Positions 15,653 to 26,972 of a stretch of 64,000 bases of DNA are shown here, one piece after another; the stretch's first letter is position 1, and the number at the start of each line of letters is the position of its first letter. Source of the DNA: an uncultured Pelagibacteraceae bacterium (lineage in GTDB: Bacteria; Pseudomonadota; Alphaproteobacteria; Pelagibacterales; Pelagibacteraceae). The notes under the pieces were generated by a model, which had not been told where the DNA came from, did no database searches, and was given only the letters and a program-made list of their open reading frames with translations. The stretch is taken from the NCBI GenBank assembly GCA_902609915.1, contig CACLTO010000002.1:21306-85305 (forward strand), read 5' to 3'. The position numbers were made by a program, and so were the translations under genes.

Positions 15653-16842
15653 TCAAAAAAGTAAAAAAAATTAACTCAAAAAATTCACAAATCAATACAG
15701 GTATTTTAGTTCTTGAAAACAAGAGAATTTTTAAGGGTATTGGCATTGGTTATCAAGGAGAAGCAACGGGCGAGGTTTGCTTTAACACTTCATTAACAGG
15801 ATACCAAGAAATTATTTCAGACCCATCTTATGCAGGACAAATTATAAATTTCACATTCCCTCATATTGGAAACGTTGGGACCAATAAAGAAGATTTTGAG
15901 TCTGACAGAATATGGACTAAGGGAGTAATTTTTAATTCTGAGATAACTTCACCTTCAAATTATAGATCTTTTCAACATTTAGATTTATGGCTTAAAAAAA
16001 ACAAAATAGTTGGAATTACAGGACTAGATACAAGGAGCTTAACTAATTCAATAAGAGATAAAGGTGCTCCAAAAGGAACTATTGCTTACTCAAAAAAGGG
16101 TAAATTTAATATTAGTAAACTCACAAACTCAACAATAAAATGGAGTGGTTTAAAAAATTTAGACCTTGCAGAGAAAGTAACCACTCCAAAAAATTATATT
16201 TGGAAAGGACTTCAAACCTGGAAAAAAGGGTTTGGCTTTAAAAAAAATACTAAAAGTTCTTTTCATGTTGTGGCTATAGATTATGGAATAAAGAAAAATA
16301 TTTTGAGATACTTTTCTGACTTCAATTGTAAAGTAACAGTAGTTTCTTGCAAAACACCAGCTGAAAAAATTCTAGAACTTAAACCTAACGGTATTTTTTT
16401 ATCTAATGGTCCGGGAGATCCAGCGGCGACTGGTAAATATGCAATTAAAATAATTCAAGATCTAATTAAAAAAAATTTACCGTTATTTGGTATTTGTCTT
16501 GGTCATCAAATTCTTGCTTTAGCACTAGGAGGAAAAACAAAAAAAATGAAACTTGGTCATAGAGGTGCAAATCATCCCGTTAAGAATTTAGTAAATGATA
16601 ATGTAGAAATAACCAGTCAAAATCACGGCTTTGAAGTTGTAAAAGAATTTTTACCTAAAACTATTCAAGTTACTCATAAATCTTTGTTTGATAATAGTAT
16701 CGAGGGTATTAAATTAAAAAATAAACCTGTATTTTCTGTTCAATACCACCCAGAGTCAAATCCTGGGCCACAAGACAGTGTGTATTTATTTCAAGAATTT
16801 ATTAACAACATAAAAAAAAATGCCAAAAAGAAAAGATCTTAA
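15649..16842 (+). CDS. carA: Carbamoyl-phosphate synthase small subunit (glutaminase)
   Basis: The small subunit hydrolyses glutamine and passes ammonia to CarB for carbamoyl phosphate, used in arginine and pyrimidine synthesis. At 397 residues the length is normal. The class I amidotransferase triad is visible: nucleophile C283 in [11 protein letters not shown], and H367/E369 in [11 protein letters not shown]. The N-terminal domain has the family [15 protein letters not shown] stretch. The start is TTG at 15649; no ATG is available nearby, and the first ~15 residues are a lysine-rich extension. It overlaps carB by 23 bases, indicating coupled translation. Confidence 0.97.
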   Translation: MIKKVKKINSKNSQINTGILVLENKRIFKGIGIGYQGEATGEVCFNTSLTGYQEIISDPSYAGQIINFTFPHIGNVGTNKEDFESDRIWTKGVIFNSEITSPSNYRSFQHLDLWLKKNKIVGITGLDTRSLTNSIRDKGAPKGTIAYSKKGKFNISKLTNSTIKWSGLKNLDLAEKVTTPKNYIWKGLQTWKKGFGFKKNTKSSFHVVAIDYGIKKNILRYFSDFNCKVTVVSCKTPAEKILELKPNGIFLSNGPGDPAATGKYAIKIIQDLIKKNLPLFGICLGHQILALALGGKTKKMKLGHRGANHPVKNLVNDNVEITSQNHGFEVVKEFLPKTIQVTHKSLFDNSIEGIKLKNKPVFSVQYHPESNPGPQDSVYLFQEFINNIKKNAKKKRS

Positions 16843-19800
16843 AAAGATATTAGTTGTTGGTGCTGGGCCAATTATTATCGGACAAGCATGTGAATTTGAT
16901 TATTCAGGAACACAAGCATGCAAGGCATTAAGAGATGAAGGTTATAAAATTGTTTTGATCAATTCAAATCCAGCGACCATCATGACTGATCCAGATGTTG
17001 CTGATAAAACTTATATAGAACCTATTACTTTAGAAGTTTTAGAAAAAATTTTAATAAAAGAAAAACCAGATGCAATTCTTCCTACAATGGGTGGTCAAAC
17101 AGCTCTTAATCTTGCAATGGAAGCTGAAAAAAAAGGAATTTTGAAAAAATATAAAATTGAATTAATCGGGGCGAATTCTAAAGCAATTGCTAATGCAGAG
17201 GATAGAAAAAAATTTAGAAAAAATATGATCGATATCGGTTTAGATTTGCCTAAATCAGAAATTGTAAACAATATTAAACAAGCATCAAATGCTTTAAAAA
17301 AAATTGGTTTGCCAGCAATTATAAGACCAGCATTTACGCTCGGGGGTCTTGGAGGGGGAATTGCAAAAAATAAAAAGGATTACCTTAAGATTATTAAAAG
17401 TGGATTACATGAATCTCCTGTTAGCCAAGTGTTAGTTGAAGAGTGCTTGGAGGGTTGGAAAGAATTTGAAATGGAAGTTGTAAGAGATAAAAAAGATAAT
17501 TGTATAATAGTCTGTTCAATTGAAAATGTTGATCCAATGGGTACACATACAGGAGACTCAGTTACAGTAGCTCCTGCACTTACTTTGACTGACAAAGAAT
17601 ACCAGGTAATGAGAAATGCTTCTATAGCATGCTTGAGAAAAATTGGAGTTGAAACTGGTGGTTCGAATGTTCAGTTTGCTATTAATCCTAAGAATGGTCG
17701 TATGGTAGTCATTGAGATGAATCCAAGAGTATCAAGATCATCAGCTTTAGCATCAAAAGCAACAGGTTTTCCAATTGCGAAGGTTGCTGCAAAATTAGCA
17801 GTCGGCTACACTTTAGATGAGTTAAAAAATGAAATTACTAAAGTAACCCCAGCATCGTTCGAGCCCAGTATCGATTATGTAGTAACAAAAATCCCAAGAT
17901 TTACTTTTGAAAAATTTTCCACTTCCCCAGCAATCTTGGGGACTTCAATGAAGTCAGTTGGAGAAGCAATGGCGATCGGTAGGAACTTTAAAGAGTCCCT
18001 ACAAAAAGCTCTGGTTTCTCTTGAAACTGGTTTTTCAGGATTAGATAGTGTCTTTGATTTAAAAAAAAAACAAATAGAAAAAAAACTTAAAGACAATATT
18101 CCAAATAAATTACTCTTGGTTGCTGAAGCAATTAGAAAAAAAATTAATTTAAAGAGAATATTTTTATTAACTAAAATTGACCCATGGTTCTTGGAACAAA
18201 TAAAAGAATTAGTGGATAATGAAATTAAGATTAAAAATAATGGATTACCAAACAATTTTAACGAATTTAATATGATAAAATCTATTGGTTTTTCTGACAA
18301 AAAATTAGCAGAATTGACCAATACCTCGGAGAATATAGTCAGACAAAAAAGATCTGCACTTAAAATTTTACCAGTATTTAAAAAAGTTGATACTTGTGCT
18401 GCTGAGTTTAAATCTTTCACGCCCTATATGTACTCAACTTACCAACGAAATTTCTCAATTAAATCTGACTGTGAGGCTAATCCATCTATGAGGAAAAAAA
18501 TTATAATATTAGGTGGAGGACCTAACAGAATAGGACAAGGAATTGAATTTGACTATTGTTGTTGTCAGGCAAGTTTTTCTCTTAAAGATGCAGGTTTTGA
18601 AACCATTATGGTTAATTGTAATCCTGAAACAGTTTCAACTGATTATGACACAAGTGATAGGTTATATTTTGAGCCATTAAAAGAGGAATATGTTTTTAAT
18701 ATAATTAAGAAAGAAAAAGAAAAAGGAAACTTAATTGGGATTATCGCACAGTTTGGTGGTCAAACTCCTATTAAACTAGCAAAGTTTTTGCACGAAAATA
18801 AACTTCCAATTTTAGGAACACAATATACTTCAATAGATTTAGCAGAAGACAGGGATCTGTTTAGAAATCTTCTCAATAAATTGAAACTTAAACAAGCAGA
18901 AAGTGGAATTGCAAAAACTTACAAACAAGCAATCCAAATTGCTGAGAAAATTGGCTTACCGCTAGTCGTTAGACCTTCATATGTATTAGGTGGTAGAGCA
19001 ATGGAAATTGTTCATGAAAAAAGTCAGCTTAAAAAATTTGTTCAAGAGGCGTTCAAAGCTGCTGAGGATAACCCAATTTTGATAGATAAGTTTATTGATC
19101 ATGCGATGGAAGTCGACGTAGATGCAATATCAGATGGAAAGCAAGTTCATGTTGCAGGAATTATGCAACATATCGAAGAAGCTGGAATTCATTCAGGAGA
19201 TTCTGCTTGTTGCTTGCCTCCAGTATCAATCAAACCTTACTTAATAAAAGAAATTGAAAATCAGACTCAAAAGTTAGCTTTAGCTTTAAAAGTTAAAGGT
19301 TTTATGAATATTCAGTTTGCTATCAAAAAAGATGAGATTTATGTAATCGAAGTAAATCCTAGAGCTAGTAGGACAGTGCCATTTGTCTCAAAAGCTAAAG
19401 GCTTACCTCTTGCTAAAATTGCATCAAGAGTAATGACTGGAGAAAAATTATCCAAATTTAATTTAAAAGATAAATCTAAAAATATGTATGCAGTTAAAGA
19501 GGCGGTATTTCCTTTTAATAAATTCCCTAATAGTGATTTGCTTTTAGGTCCAGAAATGAAGTCTACTGGTGAAGTCATGGGTTTTGATAGGAATTTTGGA
19601 ATGGCATTTGCCAAAAGCCAAATTGCATCAGCAAACTCATTACCCAAAAATGGCCTTGCCTTTATATCATTGAAGGATTCCCATAAAGATGAAGGAATAT
19701 ATTTAGCCAAAGAACTAATAAAATTAAATTTTACTTTATGTGGAACAAAAGGTACAGCAGAATATATTCGTAAGCACAAAATGAAATGTAGAATTATAAA

Positions 19801-20044
19801 TAAAGTGAGTAGTGGTTCTCCTCACATAGTTGACATTTTAGACTCTAAAAAAATTGGACTTGTTATTAATACTGGTGGAGGTGTAAGTGAGCATAGATTA
19901 GATGATGCAATTGCTCTAAGGAGAGGAACTCTTAAAAATAAAGTTCCTTACTGTACTAATATGTCAACTGCACTAGCATGTTTAGAGGCTATTAAGTCAC
20001 TTAAAACTAAAAGATTTGAAGTCACCTCTCTTCAGGATATTTAA
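16820..20044 (+). CDS. carB: Carbamoyl-phosphate synthase large subunit
   Basis: The 1074-residue synthetase has the duplicated ATP-grasp architecture. The first half begins [20 protein letters not shown] and the second half repeats it with [19 protein letters not shown] (about residue 558). Both halves carry the grasp motifs ([34 protein letters not shown]). A C-terminal MGS-like allosteric domain follows ([12 protein letters not shown]). It carboxylates and phosphorylates ammonia supplied by CarA. Its TAA shares bases with the stop of the convergent oxygenase gene (TTAA at 20041-20044), so there is no room for a terminator. Confidence 0.98.
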   Translation: MPKRKDLKKILVVGAGPIIIGQACEFDYSGTQACKALRDEGYKIVLINSNPATIMTDPDVADKTYIEPITLEVLEKILIKEKPDAILPTMGGQTALNLAMEAEKKGILKKYKIELIGANSKAIANAEDRKKFRKNMIDIGLDLPKSEIVNNIKQASNALKKIGLPAIIRPAFTLGGLGGGIAKNKKDYLKIIKSGLHESPVSQVLVEECLEGWKEFEMEVVRDKKDNCIIVCSIENVDPMGTHTGDSVTVAPALTLTDKEYQVMRNASIACLRKIGVETGGSNVQFAINPKNGRMVVIEMNPRVSRSSALASKATGFPIAKVAAKLAVGYTLDELKNEITKVTPASFEPSIDYVVTKIPRFTFEKFSTSPAILGTSMKSVGEAMAIGRNFKESLQKALVSLETGFSGLDSVFDLKKKQIEKKLKDNIPNKLLLVAEAIRKKINLKRIFLLTKIDPWFLEQIKELVDNEIKIKNNGLPNNFNEFNMIKSIGFSDKKLAELTNTSENIVRQKRSALKILPVFKKVDTCAAEFKSFTPYMYSTYQRNFSIKSDCEANPSMRKKIIILGGGPNRIGQGIEFDYCCCQASFSLKDAGFETIMVNCNPETVSTDYDTSDRLYFEPLKEEYVFNIIKKEKEKGNLIGIIAQFGGQTPIKLAKFLHENKLPILGTQYTSIDLAEDRDLFRNLLNKLKLKQAESGIAKTYKQAIQIAEKIGLPLVVRPSYVLGGRAMEIVHEKSQLKKFVQEAFKAAEDNPILIDKFIDHAMEVDVDAISDGKQVHVAGIMQHIEEAGIHSGDSACCLPPVSIKPYLIKEIENQTQKLALALKVKGFMNIQFAIKKDEIYVIEVNPRASRTVPFVSKAKGLPLAKIASRVMTGEKLSKFNLKDKSKNMYAVKEAVFPFNKFPNSDLLLGPEMKSTGEVMGFDRNFGMAFAKSQIASANSLPKNGLAFISLKDSHKDEGIYLAKELIKLNFTLCGTKGTAEYIRKHKMKCRIINKVSSGSPHIVDILDSKKIGLVINTGGGVSEHRLDDAIALRRGTLKNKVPYCTNMSTALACLEAIKSLKTKRFEVTSLQDI

Positions 20045-20706
20045 TTATTTACCTTCCAATCAGTTTCAAATGTCACATAGTTTAACTGAATACATCTTCT
20101 CTCTTTAACTATTTTCTTCTTTTCCATTCCATGCCAAGTATTTGGTCCGCTAGTAAATAAATAACCATAATTATGTTTATAAGGAACCGTTTTCACTTTT
20201 TCTAATTTATCATTGTAAAAATCTGTGCCCAAATCTTCAGACTCGTTAGCATTATTTACAAATATTAATCCTGACATGAGTTTTTCTTTAATATCACAAT
20301 GAGGTTTAAGCCAAAAACCTTCTCGATCACAAATAACTTCCAATCGAACATATGAATTTGATAGATCTTTATTTATCATTTTTGAAACTTTTTCATAAAC
20401 TTCCTTAGACTGTAATTCATTAATAAATTTTACTAAATGAGGAAATTGTAGAGCATTTTCTTTTGTCACAAAACATCTGAATTTAATAGCCTTGCCACCT
20501 GAAGAGTCACCTTCTCTAAACTCTGCTGCACCACCATCGATTGCTCTTGTACCATCATAGTTAAGATTGTGTTTGCTTACATCTGGAATGTCAGCTTTGA
20601 CTATTTCTTCTATTGCATCATCTGTAAGAGCGTTATGATATTCATAATGATCAAAAGGAAATTCATTTTTTTTAGATTGTTTTTGAATTGAATTTAAAAA
20701 AGTCAT
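20041..20706 (-). CDS. 2-oxoglutarate/Fe(II)-dependent oxygenase-like protein
   Basis: The 221-residue protein has the iron-binding facial triad of the 2OG-Fe(II) superfamily: H136-x-D138 in [11 protein letters not shown], and H192 in NTWHGMEKK, followed by an arginine (R203/R204) suited to hold 2-oxoglutarate. The substrate is unknown; relatives hydroxylate proteins, lipids or small molecules. It starts four bases inside the end of the ELM1-like gene and presumably forms an operon with it. Cytosolic by appearance. Confidence 0.83.
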   Translation of the reverse strand: MTFLNSIQKQSKKNEFPFDHYEYHNALTDDAIEEIVKADIPDVSKHNLNYDGTRAIDGGAAEFREGDSSGGKAIKFRCFVTKENALQFPHLVKFINELQSKEVYEKVSKMINKDLSNSYVRLEVICDREGFWLKPHCDIKEKLMSGLIFVNNANESEDLGTDFYNDKLEKVKTVPYKHNYGYLFTSGPNTWHGMEKKKIVKERRCIQLNYVTFETDWKVNN

Positions 20707-21650
20707 TTAAAATTTATTTTTTGTTTGATTATTTTTGCTACTCTATTAGTTTCGTCAAGTTTTTGATAGTTCCAATTTTGCTCTTCCTCACCTAAATTTC
20801 TAATTATATTTAATTGTCTGAATAAGTTTCTAAATTTTTGAAATCTTTTATCATTTTTTTTTGGTAAAATATTTGCGACATATATGGGTTTTCCAGTTAA
20901 CGCTGCTTCTGAGATCATTGAGCTTGAGTCACAAGTTACAATTATAATCTCAGATATAGATAAAGCAGATAAATAAGCTTTTTTATCTACATTATCTATA
21001 ATTGTATGATTTTTGCCAAAATATTCTCTAGCATAATCTATTGAATTTTTTGGAGTCCTCATTGATGGAATTACAACAAGCTGAAAATCATTTTTTTTTA
21101 GTAAATTATTTAGATTAGAAAAAATATTTTTTATATTCACTGAAGAGTAGTCATAATATTTTGTTGGACCACCCAAAATTAGTGAACAAATTTTTCTTTG
21201 GTCTTTTTTAACAAATGAATTTAAATAATCTTTATTTTTGATAATTTCATCATCTGTTAGATAGTGAATCGCTCCCTTTGTATTAATTACATTTTGACCA
21301 TATATAGAGTCGTGCTCAGGAGCAACAATGAAATCAAAATGATTAAGGTTTACTTTGGGATCTTGGATGTGAATGTTAAATACTTTTTTTTTCGAATTAT
21401 TTTTTAAATGAATTGATGGAATTACACTCTTTCGTCCACAAGAAATAATTAAATCAAACTCTGATTGATTAATCTTTTGATAAACACTTTGAGAGATTGG
21501 AGTAAGTTTTGGTGGAAATATTTTCCAAAAATTATTTAGTTCAACTGTATGGTGTGTAAAATCAATATCTAATGCTTTCGCCAGTCCCTCAACTTGGCTA
21601 ATCATTCCATGCATGCCTTGAGTCAATAATATACCTTTTAATTTATTCAT
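20703..21650 (-). CDS. ELM1/DUF1022-family glycosyltransferase-like protein
   Basis: The 315-residue protein resembles the family named after plant mitochondrial fission factor ELM1, common in alphaproteobacteria. It opens GILLTQGMHGMISQVEGLAK and contains FDLIISCGRKSVIPSIHLK, IHIQDPK and a later LILGGPTKYYDYS. The fold is expected to be GT-B-like, and the C-terminal ITCDSSSMISEAALTGKPIYV-type loop fits nucleotide-sugar binding. Its bacterial role is unclear; cell-envelope sugar transfer is possible. It is divergent from trxB with 21 bases between starts. Confidence 0.82.
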   Translation of the reverse strand: MNKLKGILLTQGMHGMISQVEGLAKALDIDFTHHTVELNNFWKIFPPKLTPISQSVYQKINQSEFDLIISCGRKSVIPSIHLKNNSKKKVFNIHIQDPKVNLNHFDFIVAPEHDSIYGQNVINTKGAIHYLTDDEIIKNKDYLNSFVKKDQRKICSLILGGPTKYYDYSSVNIKNIFSNLNNLLKKNDFQLVVIPSMRTPKNSIDYAREYFGKNHTIIDNVDKKAYLSALSISEIIIVTCDSSSMISEAALTGKPIYVANILPKKNDKRFQKFRNLFRQLNIIRNLGEEEQNWNYQKLDETNRVAKIIKQKINFK

Positions 21651-21671
21651 TAATTACTATATAGCTTCCAT

Positions 21672-22619
21672 ATGAGTCAAAATCCAACTAAACACACAAA
21701 AGTGTTAATAATTGGATCCGGTCCAGCTGGATATACTGCTGCAGTTTATGCGGCGCGCGCAATGTTAAATCCAATTTTAGTTTATGGATCTGAGCCCGGA
21801 GGACAGTTAACAACAACAACTGATGTTGAAAATTATCCGGGGTTTGCTGATGTTATTCAAGGACCTTGGTTAATGGATCAAATGAAGGATCAAGCCAAGG
21901 CAGTTGGAACAGAAATGATCCAAGACCATATCCAGTCAGTCAATTTAAAATCTACACCATTTGAGGCAATAGGAGATACTGGTCAAAAATTTACTGCGGA
22001 TAGCATTATTATTTCAACTGGTGCTCAAGCAAGATGGCTTAATATTAAGTCAGAACAAGAATTTAGAGGCTTTGGAGTTTCAGCGTGTGCTACATGTGAT
22101 GGATTTTTCTTTAAAGAAAAAGAAGTAGCAGTAGTTGGTGGTGGAAATGCAGCTGTAGAGGAGGCAATGTTCCTTACTAAATTTGCATCCAAAGTTAAAT
22201 TAATTCATAGACGAGATAGTTTAAGAGCTGAAAAAATGCTTCAAAAAAAATTAATGGAAAATAAAAAAATTGAAATTATTTGGGATACAGTCATTGAAGA
22301 TGTAGTAGGTGATAAAGAACCTAAAAATGTTAAAGGTATCAAAGTAAAAAATGTGAAAACAAATAAAATAGAAGAAATTAAGGTTGATGGATTGTTTGTT
22401 GCAATTGGTCATGATCCAGCAACCTCTCTATTCAAAGATCAATTAAAAATGGACAATGAAGGATATTTGATTACCAAACCAGATTCTACAGAAACTAATA
22501 TTCCTGGAGTTTACGCTGCAGGAGATGTGAAGGACAAAACTTTTAGACAGGCTGTAACTGCTGCAGGTATGGGGTGTATGGCAGCGCTTGAGGCCGAAAA
22601 GCATCTTTCGCATAAATAA
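21672..22619 (+). CDS. trxB: Thioredoxin-disulfide reductase
   Basis: The 315-residue flavoenzyme uses NADPH to reduce thioredoxin. The FAD motif GSGPAG is at residues 15-20, the redox-active pair C139-A-T-C142 sits in SACATCDGFF, and the NADPH motif VVGGGNAAVEEA is at about 154-165. The C-terminal FAD motif GVYAAGDVKDKTFRQAVTAAG is also present. The length is standard. The ADP-ribosylglycohydrolase-like gene follows immediately. Confidence 0.97.
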   Translation: MSQNPTKHTKVLIIGSGPAGYTAAVYAARAMLNPILVYGSEPGGQLTTTTDVENYPGFADVIQGPWLMDQMKDQAKAVGTEMIQDHIQSVNLKSTPFEAIGDTGQKFTADSIIISTGAQARWLNIKSEQEFRGFGVSACATCDGFFFKEKEVAVVGGGNAAVEEAMFLTKFASKVKLIHRRDSLRAEKMLQKKLMENKKIEIIWDTVIEDVVGDKEPKNVKGIKVKNVKTNKIEEIKVDGLFVAIGHDPATSLFKDQLKMDNEGYLITKPDSTETNIPGVYAAGDVKDKTFRQAVTAAGMGCMAALEAEKHLSHK

Positions 22620-22620
22620 A

Positions 22621-23568
22621 GTGAAGAATAATTTACACGTTTTTTTAGGAGCCACTGTAGCTGATGCTGCAGCTAGACCATTGCATTGGGTTTATAATCA
22701 AAAAAAACTTCTAAGCTACATTAAAGGAAAAAAAGATTTTACTTTCTTAAAAAAAAATAAAAGTCCTTTTTACGATATTAAAACTGGCAAAGTTTCTGGT
22801 TATAATGAAGTAGGTCAAGTCATGTTCAAAACTTTAGTTGAGAGTGATCAAGATATAGAGGAAAGATTTAAAAAAAATATTACAAAAAATTTTGGTCCAG
22901 GAAGTATTTACTGGAAAAATTTAAATTTAAGAGCAAAATACAGAAAAGTTAAAGACTGGCGAGGAATAATAAAAGGACCATGGATCCATCAAAATATCAT
23001 TGAATCTGTAAGAAATATTAAGTCTAAAAAAAAATTAACTGGAGGTAAAAAGGTGAATGAGTCTGATGGTTATTGTGCTGCTCTTCCCTATTTTTTGTAT
23101 GGTTACAATTTAAAGAGCATTAAAAAAATTATCTCCACAGTAACTGTCTCAAAAATAAGCCTCAAATATGCTTTAGCAAAATTTTATCTATTAGATTTAG
23201 CTCTAAAAGGTAGTAAAGATCCTATAAATGAATTCATAAAAAAATTCAAAAAAAATTCATATTTTAAAAATGTTATTCAAGACATTCAAAAAGTGAAAAA
23301 ATATAAATTAAAGCCTCACCCATTTATAGTTAAAAAATTAGGAATGGCCTGTAGCTATCCCGGAACGTTTAATAGCTCAATTCATTCAATTATTAATTCG
23401 AAAAATTTTAAAAGTGCAATTTTAATGACAATTAAGGCTGGTGGCTGCAACTGTTCAAGAGTCAACTTTATTGGAGCATATTTTGCTGCTCTAAAGGGTG
23501 TGAACACTATCCCAAAATCTTGGATAAGAAAAACTATTCCTGCTAAAAAAATTTTAGATCAAAAATAA
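22621..23568 (+). CDS. ADP-ribosylglycohydrolase (ARH/J1-crystallin-like) family protein
   Basis: A GTG at 22621, directly after the trxB stop, gives 315 residues and places the family motif GATVADAAARPLHW near the N-terminus; the TTG inside trxB at 22588 looks less likely. The C-terminal IKAGGCNCSRVNFIGAYFAAL matches the metal-binding helix of the ARH fold, but the usual Asp in GGD is a Cys here, so metal binding and hydrolase activity may be altered. Members remove ADP-ribose from proteins or have been recruited to other roles. The ADPRH assignment is fairly sure; activity is not. Confidence 0.78.
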   Translation: MKNNLHVFLGATVADAAARPLHWVYNQKKLLSYIKGKKDFTFLKKNKSPFYDIKTGKVSGYNEVGQVMFKTLVESDQDIEERFKKNITKNFGPGSIYWKNLNLRAKYRKVKDWRGIIKGPWIHQNIIESVRNIKSKKKLTGGKKVNESDGYCAALPYFLYGYNLKSIKKIISTVTVSKISLKYALAKFYLLDLALKGSKDPINEFIKKFKKNSYFKNVIQDIQKVKKYKLKPHPFIVKKLGMACSYPGTFNSSIHSIINSKNFKSAILMTIKAGGCNCSRVNFIGAYFAALKGVNTIPKSWIRKTIPAKKILDQK

Positions 23569-23574
23569 TATTAT

Positions 23575-24762
23575 CTATCCTAAACTTTCGCAGAAAGATT
23601 TAATTCTATCCATGGCTTTTTTTAAATTCTTCATTGAGGTCGCATAAGAAATTCTAAAATACCCGTCTAAGCCAAATGCAGATCCTTGAACAACAGCTAC
23701 ATTTTCTTTTTCAAGTAACTTTTTTACAAAATCAGTATCAGTCTTTAATTTTGTTTTTTTATTTAAAAGACCTTTACAGCTAGGAAAAACATAAAATGCT
23801 CCATTAGGTTTGAGACAACTGATACCTTTTATGCTATTTAAACTTTTAACTACAAAGTCTCTTCTTTGCTTAAAAGCATTTGACCTCTTTTTAATAAAAC
23901 CTTGCTTTCCATTCAATGCTTCAACAGCAGCTGCCTGACTTATAGAGGAGGGATTTGAGGTTGATTGTGATTGAATTTTACCTATAGCTTTAATTATATC
24001 TTTTGGTCCTGCTGCATATCCTATTCTCCATCCTGTCATTGCATAAGATTTACTAACACCATTCATGGTCAGTGTTCGATTTTTGAGTTTTGAAATTTGA
24101 GCAATTGTAAAGAAATTAAAATTATCATATCTAACATGTTCATAAATATCATCACTTAAGATATAGATTTTTTTATTTCTCATTAAAACTTTGGCTAGAC
24201 TTTGAATTTCTTTTTTTGTATATCCTGCTCCAGTAGGGTTTGATGGTGAATTTAAGATGACCCATTTAGTTCTTTTTGAAATTGCTTTTTTAAGTTTTTT
24301 TGCTGTAAGTTTAAAACCTTCTTGCTCTGTACATTTTACTATTTTTATTTTTCCTCCAGCTAAAAGAACCATATCTGGATACGAAACCCAAAATGGTGCT
24401 GGAATTATAACTTCATCACCTTTATTTAAGGTTGCCATAAAAGCATTGTAGAGAACTTGCTTTCCCCCAGTACCTACTGTTATTTGATCAGTTGAATAAT
24501 TTAATTTGTTTTCTCTTCTAAATTTTCTAATAACAGCTTTTTTTAATGCCGGAGTACCGTCCACAGCAGTATATTTTGTGTCCCCTTTTTTAATAGCTCT
24601 AATCGCAGCATTTTTAATATTATCTGGAGTATCGAAGTCTGGTTCACCAGCACCAAGGCCAATCACATCTTTACCTGCTGTTCTAAGTTCTCTTGCTTTC
24701 TGGGTCACTGCGATTGTTGGCGAGGGTTTAATTCTCTTTAAACTGTCTGATATTATGCTCAT
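23575..24762 (-). CDS. aatA: Class I/II pyridoxal-phosphate aminotransferase, aspartate type
   Basis: The 395-residue enzyme fits the Ib subgroup of aspartate aminotransferases. It opens LKRIKPSPTIAVTQKARELR and has DVIGLGAGEPDFDTP, the YTAVDGTPALKKAV substrate loop and LNSPSNPTGA. The PLP-binding lysine sits in NGVSKSYAMTGWRIGYAAGP, and the C-terminal arginine in YFRISYATS. It interconverts aspartate and glutamate with their oxoacids in the cytosol. Related enzymes may use other amino acids, so specificity is inferred. It is convergent with the ARH-like gene (6-base gap) and divergent from uvrB. Confidence 0.93.
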   Translation of the reverse strand: MSIISDSLKRIKPSPTIAVTQKARELRTAGKDVIGLGAGEPDFDTPDNIKNAAIRAIKKGDTKYTAVDGTPALKKAVIRKFRRENKLNYSTDQITVGTGGKQVLYNAFMATLNKGDEVIIPAPFWVSYPDMVLLAGGKIKIVKCTEQEGFKLTAKKLKKAISKRTKWVILNSPSNPTGAGYTKKEIQSLAKVLMRNKKIYILSDDIYEHVRYDNFNFFTIAQISKLKNRTLTMNGVSKSYAMTGWRIGYAAGPKDIIKAIGKIQSQSTSNPSSISQAAAVEALNGKQGFIKKRSNAFKQRRDFVVKSLNSIKGISCLKPNGAFYVFPSCKGLLNKKTKLKTDTDFVKKLLEKENVAVVQGSAFGLDGYFRISYATSMKNLKKAMDRIKSFCESLG

Positions 24763-24797
24763 TGAAAAATAATTTAATTCTACTACTTTCTTAATAT

Positions 24798-26972
24798 ATG
24801 GAAAATACTTATCAAGATTTAATTACAGATATTCAGAGTAAAAATCCAAAAATCAGTGGAAAACTTGAAGGAGGAAAAAGGTTCAAAATTAAATCAGATT
24901 TTAAACCAGCAGGGGACCAACCAGAGGCTATCAAAAAATTAGTAAATGGAGCAAATAAAGAGGCATTTAATCAAGTTCTACTAGGAGTTACAGGTTCTGG
25001 AAAAACATTTACAATGGCAAAAGTTATTGAAGCCACAAATAGACCAGCTTTAATTTTAGCTCCCAATAAAACTCTAGCTGCCCAACTTTATGGTGAAATG
25101 AAAACTTTTTTTCCAGATAACGCTGTGGAATATTTTGTCTCTTATTATGATTACTATACCCCCGAAGCATACGTACCTAGATCAGATACCTATATCGAAA
25201 AAGAGGCGTCTATTAATGAACAAATAGATCGAATGAGACATTCAGCAACAAGATCTCTTCTTGAAAGAGATGATGTATTAATTGTTGCAAGTGTGTCATG
25301 TATATATGGTTTAGGCTCAGTTGAAGCGTATAGTAAGATGACCTTAACACTTCAAAAAAATTATGCATATAATAGAGAACAAATAATTAAATCTTTAGTA
25401 GCGCTTCAATATAAACGAAATGATCAAAATTTTTACAGAGGTACATTTAGAGCCAGAGGTGAATATTTAGAAATTTTTCCATCACATTTAGAAGATAGAG
25501 CTTGGAGATTAAGTCTCTTTGGAGATAAACTTGAAAAAATAGAAGAATTTGATCCTCTAACAGGAGATCAAGTGAGAGAGTTAAGTTTGGTTAAAATATA
25601 TGCCAACAGCCATTACATCACTCCCAAACCAACTATCGAACAAGCAGTTATTAATATAAGAAAGGAGTTAGAAGCTACTCTAAAGAAACATAAAGCAGAA
25701 AATAAATTGCTTGAGGCTCAAAGATTAGAAGAAAGAACAAAATTTGACCTTGAAATGATTGAAGCGACAGGATCTTGTGCTGGAATTGAAAATTATTCAA
25801 GATTTTTATCTGGAAGAAGACCAGGCGAACCACCTCCTACCCTTTTTGAATATTTCCCAGACAATACATTAATTTTCGTTGACGAATGCCATGTTACAGT
25901 TCCACAATTAAATGGAATGTACAAAGGTGATAGATCAAGAAAAAGCACTCTAGCTGAATATGGGTTTAGACTTCCATCATGTATGGACAACAGACCATTA
26001 AAATTTGAGGAATGGGATTTGATGAGAACCCAAACTGTTTTTGTCTCAGCTACTCCTGGTCCATGGGAATTAGAGCAGACCAAAGGAAAATTTATTGATC
26101 AAGTAATTAGACCTACTGGATTAATTGATCCTCCAGTTGAAATAAGACCTGCAAAAAATCAAGTGGACGATCTAATGCATGAATGCAAAAAAGTAATTGA
26201 AAAAAATCATAGAGTTTTAGTTACTACTCTAACAAAAAAGATGGCCGAAGATTTAACTGAATACCTCCATGAAAATGGGGTTAAAGTTAGATACCTTCAC
26301 TCAGATATAGATACATTAGAGAGAATAGAAATCATGAGAGACTTGAGAATGGGAGTTTTTGATGTTCTTGTTGGGATAAATTTATTAAGAGAGGGTTTAG
26401 ACATCCCTGAGTGTGCTTTGGTGGGAATTTTAGATGCTGACAAAGAGGGTTTTTTAAGATCGGAAACCTCCTTAATTCAAACAATTGGTAGAGCAGCAAG
26501 GAATGTTGAGGGTAAAGTAATTTTGTATGCAGATAAAGAAACTAAAAGTATTAAAAAAGCAATTCAAGAAACAGATAGAAGAAGGAAAATTCAATTAGAT
26601 TATAACACAAAGCATAAAATAGATGCTAAGTCAGTCAAAAAAGAAATCAGTGATATCTTAGAGAGTGTTTATGAGAAAGATTATGTCAAAATTAGCGAGG
26701 GTTCAAATGTCGGTGGAAATTTAAAGAAACATCTTAAAGCTTTAGATAAAAAAATGAAGGAAGCCGCTTCTAATCTGGAGTTTGAAGAAGCCGCAAAAAT
26801 AAGAGATGAAATAAGAAAATTAGAGAGTACAGAATTAGAAATTACATTAAATCCTAAAATCAGACAGTACGATGTAAAAAATAAACTTTACCCAAAAGGT
26901 AGATCGACTATGGGTATGCCAGGGACTAAAGTAACCAAAAAAAGAGATAAAAAATGGAAGCACGCAAAATAA
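24798..26972 (+). CDS. uvrB: Excinuclease ABC subunit UvrB
   Basis: The 724-residue DNA-repair helicase-like subunit verifies lesions and loads UvrC. Walker A GVTGSGKT is at residues 63-70. The beta-hairpin is represented by [12 protein letters not shown], helicase motifs by [10 protein letters not shown] (motif II) and TIGRAARN (motif VI). The C-terminal UVR domain, a UvrC-interacting helix hairpin, lies around 650-685 ([17 protein letters not shown]). It overlaps the downstream SDR gene by 19 bases and heads an operon that also contains uvrC. Confidence 0.98.
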   Translation: MENTYQDLITDIQSKNPKISGKLEGGKRFKIKSDFKPAGDQPEAIKKLVNGANKEAFNQVLLGVTGSGKTFTMAKVIEATNRPALILAPNKTLAAQLYGEMKTFFPDNAVEYFVSYYDYYTPEAYVPRSDTYIEKEASINEQIDRMRHSATRSLLERDDVLIVASVSCIYGLGSVEAYSKMTLTLQKNYAYNREQIIKSLVALQYKRNDQNFYRGTFRARGEYLEIFPSHLEDRAWRLSLFGDKLEKIEEFDPLTGDQVRELSLVKIYANSHYITPKPTIEQAVINIRKELEATLKKHKAENKLLEAQRLEERTKFDLEMIEATGSCAGIENYSRFLSGRRPGEPPPTLFEYFPDNTLIFVDECHVTVPQLNGMYKGDRSRKSTLAEYGFRLPSCMDNRPLKFEEWDLMRTQTVFVSATPGPWELEQTKGKFIDQVIRPTGLIDPPVEIRPAKNQVDDLMHECKKVIEKNHRVLVTTLTKKMAEDLTEYLHENGVKVRYLHSDIDTLERIEIMRDLRMGVFDVLVGINLLREGLDIPECALVGILDADKEGFLRSETSLIQTIGRAARNVEGKVILYADKETKSIKKAIQETDRRRKIQLDYNTKHKIDAKSVKKEISDILESVYEKDYVKISEGSNVGGNLKKHLKALDKKMKEAASNLEFEEAAKIRDEIRKLESTELEITLNPKIRQYDVKNKLYPKGRSTMGMPGTKVTKKRDKKWKHAK

